From: Vampirovibrio chlorellavorus
GTDB taxonomy: Bacteria > Cyanobacteriota > Vampirovibrionia > Vampirovibrionales > Vampirovibrionaceae
Length of the DNA: 64,000 bases
Assembly: GCA_003149345.1 (NCBI GenBank)
Contig: QFWI01000031.1
Coordinates: 62,001-126,000, forward strand
Reading direction: 5' to 3'
The notes below the pieces were generated by a model, which was not told where the DNA came from, did no database searches, and was given only the letters and a program-made list of their open reading frames with translations. A program made the position numbers and the translations under genes. This document shows positions 28,901 to 36,777 of the stretch, in pieces. Numbering within the stretch: position 1 is the first letter of the stretch; each line of letters opens with the position of its first letter.

Positions 28901-30451
28901 TTAAATCCTCCATTGTCCGTATCCATAAGGATTGGTGGACGGCCGCGCACCCTGGAAAGGAGCCTGCACCCGGGGCGCGGCAATGGCAGCAGCCGAGGCC
29001 GGATCTTCCAGTGGTTTTCCCTGGGCGGCAAATCCGCCGTAGGACTGAAACACGGTTCGCCCCTGCGGAGGTTGGGCCGGTTGCAGGGTCGTCATCTTTT
29101 TCTGCTTTTCCACTTCCTGTTTTTCGTGGCGCTTGTTGGTCTGGCGATAGGCAATCAGGTTGATGCCCACACCGCAAACCAATGCGCCCAACCCCAGTGA
29201 GCTCCAGAAAAGGCCACGATTTTGCAGAGATTTAATGGTATTGGCCGCTTTTTGGGTTAAAAGGCCAGCATCCACCTTCTGTTGAACTTCCTGTGCGAAT
29301 TGCTCAGCGCCCTTCACCACATCCAGTTGTAAAAAAGTTTCAGGCGTTTTGACTTTCTGGCCCATTGCCTTCCAAATAGAGCCTTCTTTGCGGTCAACCA
29401 AACTTAATCCATAATCTGCAACCGACTTGGATTTCCCGTCTGTCCCTTTAAATGGGATTAATTCAATGCCCTTGGCTAACAAGTTCTTGGCAGAGGCTTG
29501 ACCAAACAACAAATAAGGGATCACTACGGACAGTCGAGTGGCCTGCTCTTTGAATTCCAGTTTGTCACGGGCCGCATCTAAATAACTGGCCAAACCCACC
29601 AATGTTAAGACCCCCTGAAACGCTTTGGTGGTATCAAACTGCATTCCCTCTTTTTTACCGACAGGTAAAGCACTGCCAAAGTTGAAATATCTTAAAAGCT
29701 TGGGAATCTTCATGCTCTCGCTTTTTACAGCGCTTTGAATGACCCGGGGCATTACAAAAGCCGCCCCTAGAACAGTGGCTAACCACAAAGCCCCAACCTG
29801 CTTTCCACGTTTGCTGGCTTTCGCCACTGGATCATCCTCACCCTGAAATATCTGGGTTCTGGAACTTTCTAAACCAGCCACACCTGTGAAATTGGCGGTC
29901 TTGAATTTTTTAGCGGTGATCACGTTTTTCCAGTGCTGAATCATGTACTCAAAGGCAAATGCGCTGGCTAAAGCACCCACCACAGCACTGGATTTGGCCG
30001 CAACCAGCTTAGTAGGTACTGTGGCTTCCTTAATAGCCCCGTTAATTAAAGGCGTGCCGTCCTTGGCAATCGTGTGCGCCCAAGACTTGCCAATGTCCTT
30101 GAAAGCCCCATCACTCGCAAACCCAAGGCCTTTATGAATTTTAGATATCGCAGCCGCCATAGCCGTACCCATGACTGGAATGGTGAAATAAAAAGCACCG
30201 TCTTCCACAAACTCCAGGAAAGTATCTTCGAAAAACTGAATTTTGTTTACTTTCTGGGCAGTAGGATTATTTTTATCCCCTTGTGTGTTTCTGAATAAGC
30301 TCACTGGCGCTTTTGGCAACCAGACACCAGCGGTATCCTGTAAAAACTGGGTAAATGCTTCTGCGGGAATAAGCCCCCCAAACTTGGGCTGGACAGCCTT
30401 GTTGTTCGGCTGTGGGTTGTTCGCTTGTGGCTGTGGTGCGGGTTGGGACAT
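28901..30451 (-). CDS. Multi-pass membrane protein, unknown function
   Basis: No family is recognised. The 516-residue protein begins with a Pro/Gln/Asn-rich tail (SQPAPQPQANNPQPNNK, then QPKFGG). About five hydrophobic segments follow: FYFTIPVMGTAMAAAI, SAVVGALASAFAFEYMI, LWLATVLGAAFVMP, FQGVLTLVGLASYL and FWSSLGLGALVCGVGINLIAY. The C-terminal tail is basic then Pro/Ala/Gln rich, ending in NPYGYGQWRI. Both ends look disordered and probably cytosolic. The ATG at 30451 follows GAGG at 7 nt; an upstream in-frame TTG is less likely. It lies inside the flagellin array on the same strand, bounded upstream by a strong terminator, so it has its own promoter. Confidence 0.72.
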   Translation of the reverse strand: MSQPAPQPQANNPQPNNKAVQPKFGGLIPAEAFTQFLQDTAGVWLPKAPVSLFRNTQGDKNNPTAQKVNKIQFFEDTFLEFVEDGAFYFTIPVMGTAMAAAISKIHKGLGFASDGAFKDIGKSWAHTIAKDGTPLINGAIKEATVPTKLVAAKSSAVVGALASAFAFEYMIQHWKNVITAKKFKTANFTGVAGLESSRTQIFQGEDDPVAKASKRGKQVGALWLATVLGAAFVMPRVIQSAVKSESMKIPKLLRYFNFGSALPVGKKEGMQFDTTKAFQGVLTLVGLASYLDAARDKLEFKEQATRLSVVIPYLLFGQASAKNLLAKGIELIPFKGTDGKSKSVADYGLSLVDRKEGSIWKAMGQKVKTPETFLQLDVVKGAEQFAQEVQQKVDAGLLTQKAANTIKSLQNRGLFWSSLGLGALVCGVGINLIAYRQTNKRHEKQEVEKQKKMTTLQPAQPPQGRTVFQSYGGFAAQGKPLEDPASAAAIAAPRVQAPFQGARPSTNPYGYGQWRI

Positions 30452-30514
30452 TCTTGAACCTCTGGGCCAATTGATGTGGATCAATGGATGCTTTTATAAA
30501 ACCGGTGAAAATAA

Positions 30515-30551
30515 AAACCGCCGACCTGTTTAGAAGGGAGGTCGGCGGTTT
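30515..30551 (-). terminator. Terminator behind the 29-codon gene
   Basis: In minus-strand sense AAACCGCCGACCT and AGGTCGGCGGTTTTTAT form a 13-bp stem with T-tract, 25 bp beyond the stop of the small gene. Confidence 0.9.
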
Positions 30552-30576
30552 GGCTGTATCTGGTTAAAACTGGGGT

Positions 30577-30666
30577 TTAGATTTCTTCACAGCGCATTGG
30601 CCCACACTCCCGAAGGATAATGGGACACATAATCATCACAATGGCGAAAATAGTGAAGAATTCCAT
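30577..30666 (-). CDS. 29-residue membrane peptide gene
   Basis: A short frame encodes MEFFTIFAIVMIMCPIILR followed by ECGPMRCEEI: one hydrophobic helix and a short polar tail with two cysteines (three in total). Support comes from signals around it. AGGAAAG lies 6 nt before the ATG, a TGCCC-ATTA-GGGCA stem (30685-30698) lies just upstream of that, a perfect TTGACA (minus strand 30749-30744) lies about 80 bp upstream, and a strong terminator lies 25 bp downstream. The preceding flagellin ends at its own terminator, so this is a separate transcription unit. No family is known to me. A regulatory RNA occupying the same unit is the alternative. Confidence 0.6.
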   Translation of the reverse strand: MEFFTIFAIVMIMCPIILRECGPMRCEEI

Positions 30667-30792
30667 TGGTCTTTCCTAAAGAAGTGCCCATTAGGGCAAA
30701 CTTTATTGATAAGTTCTCAATAGATTACTGTTTCAAGAAAATCTGTCAATCCCAAAAGTTGCCTTTTGCTGGCCAGAACGAATCACCCCAGT

Positions 30793-30822
30793 AAAAAAAG
30801 GGGCCCGGATATACCGAGCCCC
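30793..30822 (-). terminator. Terminator of flagellin gene 7
   Basis: In minus-strand sense GGGGCTCGG-TATAT-CCGGGCCCC is followed by seven T, about 57 bp beyond the stop. Confidence 0.92.
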
Positions 30823-30878
30823 ATCTCGTTTGTTGGAAAAACGAAATCGGTGTGAATCGTTTCGCCAACCACCCGGGC

Positions 30879-31736
30879 TTACTGTTGCAGTAGTCGCAAC
30901 GCCAGCTGGGGTGTTTGGTTCGCCTGGGACAGCATCGCCTGCGAGGCCTGCTGTAGGATCTGATTTCGAGAGAGATTGGAACTTTCCATCGCCACATCCA
31001 CGTTTCGAATCCGGGACTCCGAGGCGCTGAGGTTCTCAATCCCGATGGAGAGGTTATTGGCGGCTCCCTCCAGACGGTTGACTACCGCACCCAGAACCCC
31101 CCGCTTGGTGTTCACCGCGTCCAGGGCGGAGTCCACCATGGTCAGCAGGCTACGGGCCGCGCTACCGTTGGTTAAACTGGAGGCCAAAGAGGTGCCGTCC
31201 CAGCCGGTGATCCCGAGTGTAGAGGCTTTGGAATCCCCCAAAGCACTGGCAATATCAATTTGATCGTTCGTGGAATTGTTGGCCCCCACTTGCAGGACAA
31301 ACTGGGAGGGGCTGGCGCTGGAGAGCAGATAGACGCCGTTAAACTGGCTGGCGAAGGAAATCCGATCGATATCGGTCAACAGCTGCTCGATTTCAACCTG
31401 CATGGCGGAACGCTGAGCGGTGTTGTAGGTATCGTTCGATGCCTGGACGGCCAGCTCGCGAATCCGCTGCAAGCTATCGGTAATGGTCTGTAGAGAACCG
31501 TCGGCGATGTTCAGAACGTTGATACCATCCTGGGTGTTATCAAACGCTTTTTGGGAACCCCGGATTTGAGCCCGCAACTTTTCGGATAACTGCAACCCGG
31601 CGGCGTCGTCCCCGGCCCGGTTGATACGATAGCCTGAGGACAGCTTTTCCATGGTCTTGCCCAGCATACCGGTATTCATACTCAAACTGCGCTGAGCGTT
31701 GAGTGAGGAAACGTTGGTGTTAATGACTAGAGGCAT
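30879..31736 (-). CDS. fliC: Flagellin, array copy 7 (divergent)
   Basis: The most divergent flagellin in the array, 285 residues. It reads MPLVINTNVSSLNAQRSLSMNTGMLG at the start and LSSGYRINRAGDDAAGLQLSEKL in D1. Its distinctive centre includes QVEIEQLLTDIDRISFASQFNGVYLL and GITGWDGTSLASSLTNGSAA, and it ends QLALRLLQQ. ENLSASESRIRN replaces ENTSASESRVRN. It may be a different filament segment (for example hook-proximal) or a minor flagellin. The ATG at 31736 follows AAAGGAGATTTCGA. Its promoter is about 210 bp upstream and a strong terminator follows. Confidence 0.97.
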   Translation of the reverse strand: MPLVINTNVSSLNAQRSLSMNTGMLGKTMEKLSSGYRINRAGDDAAGLQLSEKLRAQIRGSQKAFDNTQDGINVLNIADGSLQTITDSLQRIRELAVQASNDTYNTAQRSAMQVEIEQLLTDIDRISFASQFNGVYLLSSASPSQFVLQVGANNSTNDQIDIASALGDSKASTLGITGWDGTSLASSLTNGSAARSLLTMVDSALDAVNTKRGVLGAVVNRLEGAANNLSIGIENLSASESRIRNVDVAMESSNLSRNQILQQASQAMLSQANQTPQLALRLLQQ

Positions 31737-31945
31737 TCGAAATCTCCTTTTTCCTAAATCCCTCAAACAAGTTACGGATCTGGAATCCCTTCCAGACACC
31801 GCACACTAACCCGGTGATGACGGCAAGCCATCCAAGGTCAGATGAGGGGCGTTTGTGTGTAACTGAGTTTTTCCAACAAGACGCCGCTGAAAGCATTGCT
31901 GACTTCATTGGCGTTACCAACACTTGCTGTTGGCTTACAAAAAGC

Positions 31946-31972
31946 GTATCGGGTCAGGCTGACCCAAACTGA
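31946..31972 (-). promoter_or_regulatory. Sigma-28-like promoter, flagellin 7
   Basis: In minus-strand order: TCAGTTTG with TCAG at 31972-31969, 15 bp, CCCGATAC (31953-31946). The distance to the start codon (about 210 bp) matches the other copies. A CTCC half-site at 31990-31993 lacks a GGAG partner. A TCCGATAA at 32006-31999 is a competing -10 candidate but has no -35. Confidence 0.5.
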
Positions 31973-32152
31973 AGACCTGTCTCCAAAAACTCCACCGTTT
32001 ATCGGAAAGCCCAGGCACGGCGAAAACCCACCAAACCCTTGTCCACAGCCACTTTCAGCCATAGCGAAAACAACGATCCACAACGGGCCTGTCTCCACCG
32101 GATAGAGGAGTCAGGCCCGGATTCCGCCCCTCTTTTTTCTTAAAAAAAACAC

Positions 32153-32158
32153 TATAAT
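32153..32158 (+). promoter_or_regulatory. Possible -10 box for the 352-residue membrane protein
   Basis: TATAAT lies 51 bp upstream of the start at 32210, behind an A-rich tract. No good -35 box is visible. Confidence 0.4.
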
Positions 32159-32209
32159 AATAAGGTGGGCAGCTTTTAACAGAGTGAGCAACAATCTTCA
32201 TGGTTCCCC

Positions 32210-33268
32210 ATGACATCTTCTGAGGCGCGGGCCGATAAACCGGAAACATCGCAGCATGGCCCGCCCCAAAGTAGAAGCGCCGGGGCCATACTGGGACAGT
32301 CACTGAAACTGTACGCCCGGCAGTGGAAAGCCTTTACCGGCGTATTGATTTGGCCAATTGGCCAAATGATTCTGGGCGTCTACGGCAGTCAAATCATCAA
32401 CTTGTGGTTATTGGAACAGAATCAGGCCTTGGCCATGCGGTTTCCCTGGGCGGCCATTGGGCTGATTATCGTCGTAACCCTGCTTTGCACCGGCCTGATT
32501 TTACGGGGTGGATGGCAGTTTATGCTCTATTGGGCCAGCCTGTGTCTCAATGCCTGGGAAGCGGAAAACGGACAGCCGCTGGACTTTAAAAAAGCCTACC
32601 TGAGTTTGGCCAGGGAGAAAAAAGGCCCGTACGCCATTTTAGCCTGTACCTACTTCAGCCTGCCGATCCTGACCTTTTTGCCCGTCATTTTTCTTTCCCT
32701 GCTGGGCGCCTTTTTAGGGCCCAATATGCTGGAACTCCTGATGCTCGCGGGTCTTGTGCAAAGCCTGTTACTGGGTGGCCTCTGGGTGGTCAGCCTCATT
32801 CCCCTTACCTTTATCTTTCAGATTGCCGCCTTTGAGAATGGCCTACCCACGAATCCCGCCCATACCTTCCTGCTCAGTTGCAAACTCGTCCTCAAGCAGT
32901 TCTGGCGGACAACAAGCCTGCAAATCACCGTTTTTCTGCTGACCAATATTCTGATTCCTCAACCACTGGTTTGGCTGTTTCGGCTATTCAGACTGAGTGC
33001 GCCCCTGGATCAATTGCACGGCTGGCTGATTGAGCAATTGATGCTGGGACTGGATGGTGAACCGGCCTTCAAAAACCTGCACTTATGGGAAAACCTTCTG
33101 GGAGAAGGGTTCTCCTGGGTTCAATTTTTATCTCAAACCCTCACCGATCTCGGCCTGTCCTGCACCCTGACCCTATTACTGCTGCCCGTGGGAACCCTGG
33201 CCTTCACCCTGCTTTATAAGGATATTCTGAAATGCGACCGATCTAAAAAAACCTGGCTGGGCTATTAG
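32210..33268 (+). CDS. Polytopic membrane protein, unknown function
   Basis: A 352-residue protein with a polar N-terminus (SSEARADKPETSQHGPPQS) and about six to eight hydrophobic helices, including AFTGVLIWPIGQMILGVY, WAAIGLIIVVTLLCTGLIL, LPILTFLPVIFLSLLGAFL and LCCTL-like final segments (LSCTLTLLLLPVGTLAFTLLY). The arrangement resembles uncharacterised membrane proteins related to the membrane domain of glycerophosphodiester phosphodiesterases, but I cannot assign it. It is divergent from flagellin 7 and followed by a terminator, so it is a single-gene unit. No SD is visible before the ATG. Confidence 0.72.
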   Translation: MTSSEARADKPETSQHGPPQSRSAGAILGQSLKLYARQWKAFTGVLIWPIGQMILGVYGSQIINLWLLEQNQALAMRFPWAAIGLIIVVTLLCTGLILRGGWQFMLYWASLCLNAWEAENGQPLDFKKAYLSLAREKKGPYAILACTYFSLPILTFLPVIFLSLLGAFLGPNMLELLMLAGLVQSLLLGGLWVVSLIPLTFIFQIAAFENGLPTNPAHTFLLSCKLVLKQFWRTTSLQITVFLLTNILIPQPLVWLFRLFRLSAPLDQLHGWLIEQLMLGLDGEPAFKNLHLWENLLGEGFSWVQFLSQTLTDLGLSCTLTLLLLPVGTLAFTLLYKDILKCDRSKKTWLGY

Positions 33269-33427
33269 GGCCGTTCAAAAAAACAGTTGGGGATTCTATA
33301 GCAGGTTCCTGTGTAACCAAATGTTTCAATTTTTGGGTGTCCCCCTTCAGAAAAACAGAAAGTCAGCCGAAGAAGAGAGCAGTGGAAATTCCATTTTCAA
33401 TGTCTCTCCCTAAAAAAATCTCGAAAC

Positions 33428-33455
33428 GGCGCCTCACTCTCGGGCGCCATTTTTA
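33428..33455 (+). terminator. Terminator after the 352-residue membrane protein
   Basis: GGCGCC-TCACTCTCG-GGCGCC is followed by ATTTTTAT on the plus strand, about 160 bp after the stop. Confidence 0.75.
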
Positions 33456-33561
33456 TGACCTGCCCGGTTTAATGAATAAAGAAGATCAATTGCCAGCCCA
33501 GCGCTAGGCAAGCCCTTCAAAAAGTCTTATAGTTTGAATAAGTAAACAATTAGCAGAACGC

Positions 33562-35241
33562 ATGCGCCTAACGCCCTTCACAATTCGCTTTGCCCTGGTC
33601 TTAATGGCCTCCCTGTTCTGCCAGGTCGGCTTTCTGTACGCCTGTGCCGAAGCCACCCTGGACGCGCTGGAGCAACAGTTGTTTTCCACCACCTACCCCC
33701 AGGAAAACAGAACCCAGCGGCTGGATCGTTTGGATCAGCGGGTATTTGGAGACGTGCAAGCCGGGACAGACAGCAGCCGTAGCGCCCGTCTGCAAGGGGT
33801 ATTGAAAAACCTGCTGACACCCAACGCGCAAACAGCGCCCTCCCTTAACGGCAGACAGTCGCCGTCTGATCTTTGGGGAGGCAATCAGCCTCCTTCTCTC
33901 GGTGATTCCGAGGCAGTGGCCCCCGTCATTCCAGACGCCACGGATTACCCTACGGTAACCGCCCTGGAGCGGCAGGTGTTTGGCCGGGACTTTATCCGGG
34001 AAGATATACAAGTCCGACTGAATCGCCTGGAAAAAAAGGTGTTCGGTCAAGCCAACCCCAATAGAGCGCTGGCCGACCGGGTAGACAGTCTGCTCTCCCG
34101 ATACCCCAATGTGATGGCCACCGCCAGCAGCGCGCCAGACGTGATTAATGTGCGCCCCTCGCCGGTGAGTCCCACTTTGCAAAGCCTGCCGGACGATCCC
34201 GCCCAGTTCACCAGTAACCAGCGAGACATTTACAGCAAACTGAACGCCCTGGAGCAGCATCACTTCAACGGGCAAAGCACTCCCAACGCCCTGATTACGG
34301 AACGGCTGGATCGGCTGGAGTTAAAAGCCTATGGCAAGACCTTTAACGGGCAATCGGTGGATAACCGGGTGGCTCGCCTGCTTAATCCGTACCAAAGCAA
34401 CCGCAACGCCAACCGAAATACACCGAGCAGCCAGAGTAGCCTCAGTCGGCCAGGTTTCCAGCCCCGCCCCGGTTATCAAAGCGCATCGTCCACCTGGCAG
34501 TCCAGCAATACCAACAGCACCAGTAGCGCCCCCCCCCAGAATATTCAAATCGGGGGCGGTTTCAGCAGCAACAGCAGCTACAGCTTCAGCCCGGAAATGA
34601 TGTCCATGCTCCCGCCCCAGGTTCGTTCGCAATTGGCAGGAAGCAATGCGAGCAGTATGACTAATACCGGCACCGTGATCGGGTCACCCGGTACGGTGGT
34701 CATTGAGCGACAAAGCATGGGCAACGCCGGTGTGGCTTCTGGCTTTCAAACCTATGGCAACGCCCCCATCCAGAATTACAACTATTACAGCAGCCCCAAT
34801 GGCACCGTCACCCAAAGTCAATCCACCACCGTCATTCAGCCCTATGGGGGACAAACCACCCTGGAAACAACCACCAGCGGATACCCAGCCCCCTACTATG
34901 TGGGCGATCCTGCCTTTTTACAAAGCCTGAACCAGCTGGAAATTAATGTTTTCAAGCAGGTCAACACCGTGGAACCGGTCCCTGTGCGTATTGGCCGACT
35001 AGAAGCCTCTCTATTGGGCCAAATGTACCCCGCCTTGCCCGAGCAGCAGCGTTTGGCCAATCTGGAAAAAACCTACCGCCTGCAAGCGGTCAGCAAATTA
35101 CTGGGCCAAAGCAAGGGCGCCAACGTCGGGCGGGGTGTGGGCAGCTTATTCCTGGGAGTGCCTTTAAATGGCCCCAACCCCATCAACCCCATGGGAATGC
35201 CTCAGCCCCTGCCGGTGAACCCCGGCGTTTTTGGGCGTTAG
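33562..35241 (+). CDS. Secreted protein with LE-VFG internal repeats
   Basis: No named family is recognised. The 559-residue protein has a signal peptide (RFALVLMASLFCQVGFLYACA). It has at least four copies of a helical module built on LE..VFG....R..RL..LE..VFG: at 35-63 (LEQQLFSTTY...RLDRLDQRVFG), 134-162 (LERQVFGRDF...RLNRLEKKVFG), 229-262 (LEQHHFNGQS...RLDRLELKAYG) and near 455-505 (LEINVFKQVN...RIGRLEASLLG). Between the third and fourth lies a Ser/Asn/Thr/Gln-rich low-complexity stretch of ~170 residues. A run of nine C at 34529-34537 lies in the coding sequence. The modules suggest a surface or peptidoglycan-associated protein; this is inference. Confidence 0.75.
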   Translation: MRLTPFTIRFALVLMASLFCQVGFLYACAEATLDALEQQLFSTTYPQENRTQRLDRLDQRVFGDVQAGTDSSRSARLQGVLKNLLTPNAQTAPSLNGRQSPSDLWGGNQPPSLGDSEAVAPVIPDATDYPTVTALERQVFGRDFIREDIQVRLNRLEKKVFGQANPNRALADRVDSLLSRYPNVMATASSAPDVINVRPSPVSPTLQSLPDDPAQFTSNQRDIYSKLNALEQHHFNGQSTPNALITERLDRLELKAYGKTFNGQSVDNRVARLLNPYQSNRNANRNTPSSQSSLSRPGFQPRPGYQSASSTWQSSNTNSTSSAPPQNIQIGGGFSSNSSYSFSPEMMSMLPPQVRSQLAGSNASSMTNTGTVIGSPGTVVIERQSMGNAGVASGFQTYGNAPIQNYNYYSSPNGTVTQSQSTTVIQPYGGQTTLETTTSGYPAPYYVGDPAFLQSLNQLEINVFKQVNTVEPVPVRIGRLEASLLGQMYPALPEQQRLANLEKTYRLQAVSKLLGQSKGANVGRGVGSLFLGVPLNGPNPINPMGMPQPLPVNPGVFGR

Positions 35242-35283
35242 ACCAGCGGCAGCCGAACGCAAGTTCAACGCTATAAAACGACC

Positions 35284-35437
35284 ACGCTTGGAATCGTCTG
35301 CGGTTGTTTTCAAACGCAGGGTTGTTTCAGCAACCTAAGGAAGGTGCTGATGGCGAAACGCCATGCGCACCCTTTTTATACTTTGCTTTTTCTTCGGGCT
35401 AACCCCGTTGAAAACAACCGCAGAAGATTCCAAGTGT
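35284..35437. repeat. Long imperfect inverted repeat with nested terminator
   Basis: A 30-bp left arm (35284-35313, starting ACGCTTGGAATC) pairs with a right arm (35408-35437) with two mismatches, enclosing 94 bp. Nested inside is a stem GGTGC..ATGGCG-AAA-CGCCAT..GCACC followed by CTTTTTAT (35343-35377), an intrinsic terminator in plus-strand sense behind the secreted-repeat gene. It sits between two convergent genes. No clear target-site duplication flanks it. Confidence 0.8.
35343..35377 (+). terminator. Terminator after the LE-VFG repeat protein
   Basis: A 13-bp stem (two central mismatches) with loop AAA and a following T5 tract, within the larger inverted repeat. Confidence 0.8.
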
Positions 35438-35525
35438 AGCCTTTCTTGAACGAGCGCTAGGGCTCACAGCCTATTTGAATGGCATCCGATTGTCAGCCGG
35501 AGAAAGGCTATCAAGTCCCCCGCAA

Positions 35526-36737
35526 TCAAATCGCCCGAAGTAATCCAGCCAAAGCAGCACAAAGACTCTCAATCTGAGCATCGGTATGGGCAGCGGACAA
35601 GGCAATCCGCAAGCGGGCCGTTTTTGGGGGCACGGTGGGCGGACGAATGCCCTGCACAAAAAAGCCCGCCGTCAGCAGCGCCTCACTAACGGCCACGGTT
35701 TGAGCGCTGTCTCCAATCAGCACGGGCACAATGGGGCTTTTCAGGGGAAGGGGAATCCAGGCTTCCAGCCCATGAGCCATCACGGCGCGCTCCAGGGTGC
35801 GCACGTTGTGCCATAAGCGCTCCCGCCACACTGGCTCCTCCTGAACCAAATCCAGCGCCGCCAGGGACGCACCCACCACCGCCGGGGACTGGGCTGTGGA
35901 ATAAATGAACCCTCGGGCCTGATTGACCAACCAGTCGATTAAAACCCGAGGCCCCGCCACGTAAGCGCCCGATCCCCCCAAGGCCTTACTGAAGGTTCCC
36001 ATTTGCAAGGCCACCCGGTCACTGATCCCAAACTGCTGGCACAATCCCGCCCCGCCATGGCCAAAAAAACCTGTGGCATGGGCCTCATCCACCATCACCA
36101 ACGCCCCATAGCGCTCAGAAACTTCCACTAGCGCCTCTAAATCTGGATAATCCCCATCCATGGAGAAAACACTGTCGGTCACCACCCACTTACGAGCATT
36201 CGCCGGGGTCCGGGACAGTTTTTCAGCCAAGTGGCCCAAATCCAGATGGCGATAGCGGGCCCAACGGGCCTTGGACAACAAACAACCGTCGATCAGGCTG
36301 GCATGGTTCAGGCGATCGGCAAACACATAGTCCTCCGGCCCCAAAATGGCTTGTAAAATAGCCACATTGGCCTGATACCCCGAGTTAAAGACCAGGGCGG
36401 CCTCGGCCTGTTTAAAAGCAGCCACTTTGGCTTCCAGTGCCAGCACCAGAGGACTGGTGCCCCCAATCAAGCGGGAGGCGGTACTCCCCGTCCCATACTG
36501 CTCGACGGCCTGGATGGCACCAATCTGCAAGCGGGGGTGTCGGGCCCAGCCCAGATAATCGTTACTACTAAAGTTAATGGCGGGCCGTCCTGACACACGA
36601 ACGGCCATTGGCCCTGCCTCAGGCGTCCAAACCAGCTCACGACAGCGCCGCAGCTGGCCCATTTGGGCCTTTTCCGCCAATTCGGCCTGATAGCCTGCCA
36701 ACAAGGATAAATCAATACCAGCCATGGCCAGCAGCAT
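35526..36737 (-). CDS. bioF: 8-amino-7-oxononanoate synthase (BioF-like)
   Basis: PLP-dependent alpha-oxoamine synthase that condenses pimeloyl thioester with alanine in biotin synthesis. Motifs: INFSSNDYLGWARHP, YGTGSTASRLIGG, ALVFNSGYQANVAIL, DRLNHASLIDG, VTDSVFSMDGDYPDLEAL, VDEAHATGFFGHGGAGL, and the PLP lysine in GTFSKALGGSGAYVAG. The length is 403 residues from the ATG at 36737, which has GGA 7 nt upstream; ATG 36725 is an alternative. The open frame continues upstream only by running into the inverted-repeat element. The family also includes 2-amino-3-ketobutyrate CoA ligase and serine palmitoyltransferase; without bioA/bioD neighbours, BioF is the most likely but not certain. Confidence 0.88.
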   Translation of the reverse strand: MLLAMAGIDLSLLAGYQAELAEKAQMGQLRRCRELVWTPEAGPMAVRVSGRPAINFSSNDYLGWARHPRLQIGAIQAVEQYGTGSTASRLIGGTSPLVLALEAKVAAFKQAEAALVFNSGYQANVAILQAILGPEDYVFADRLNHASLIDGCLLSKARWARYRHLDLGHLAEKLSRTPANARKWVVTDSVFSMDGDYPDLEALVEVSERYGALVMVDEAHATGFFGHGGAGLCQQFGISDRVALQMGTFSKALGGSGAYVAGPRVLIDWLVNQARGFIYSTAQSPAVVGASLAALDLVQEEPVWRERLWHNVRTLERAVMAHGLEAWIPLPLKSPIVPVLIGDSAQTVAVSEALLTAGFFVQGIRPPTVPPKTARLRIALSAAHTDAQIESLCAALAGLLRAI

Positions 36738-36777
36738 AACAAATCCGCAAACGTTTGGCACCGGCTCAGCCTGATTT

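Noticed and set aside
31999..32006. TCCGATAA as the -10 of flagellin 7
   Set aside because: It is the best box match but has TTTT instead of TAAA at the right distance, and the 263-bp leader would be out of line; the site at 31946-31972 fits better.
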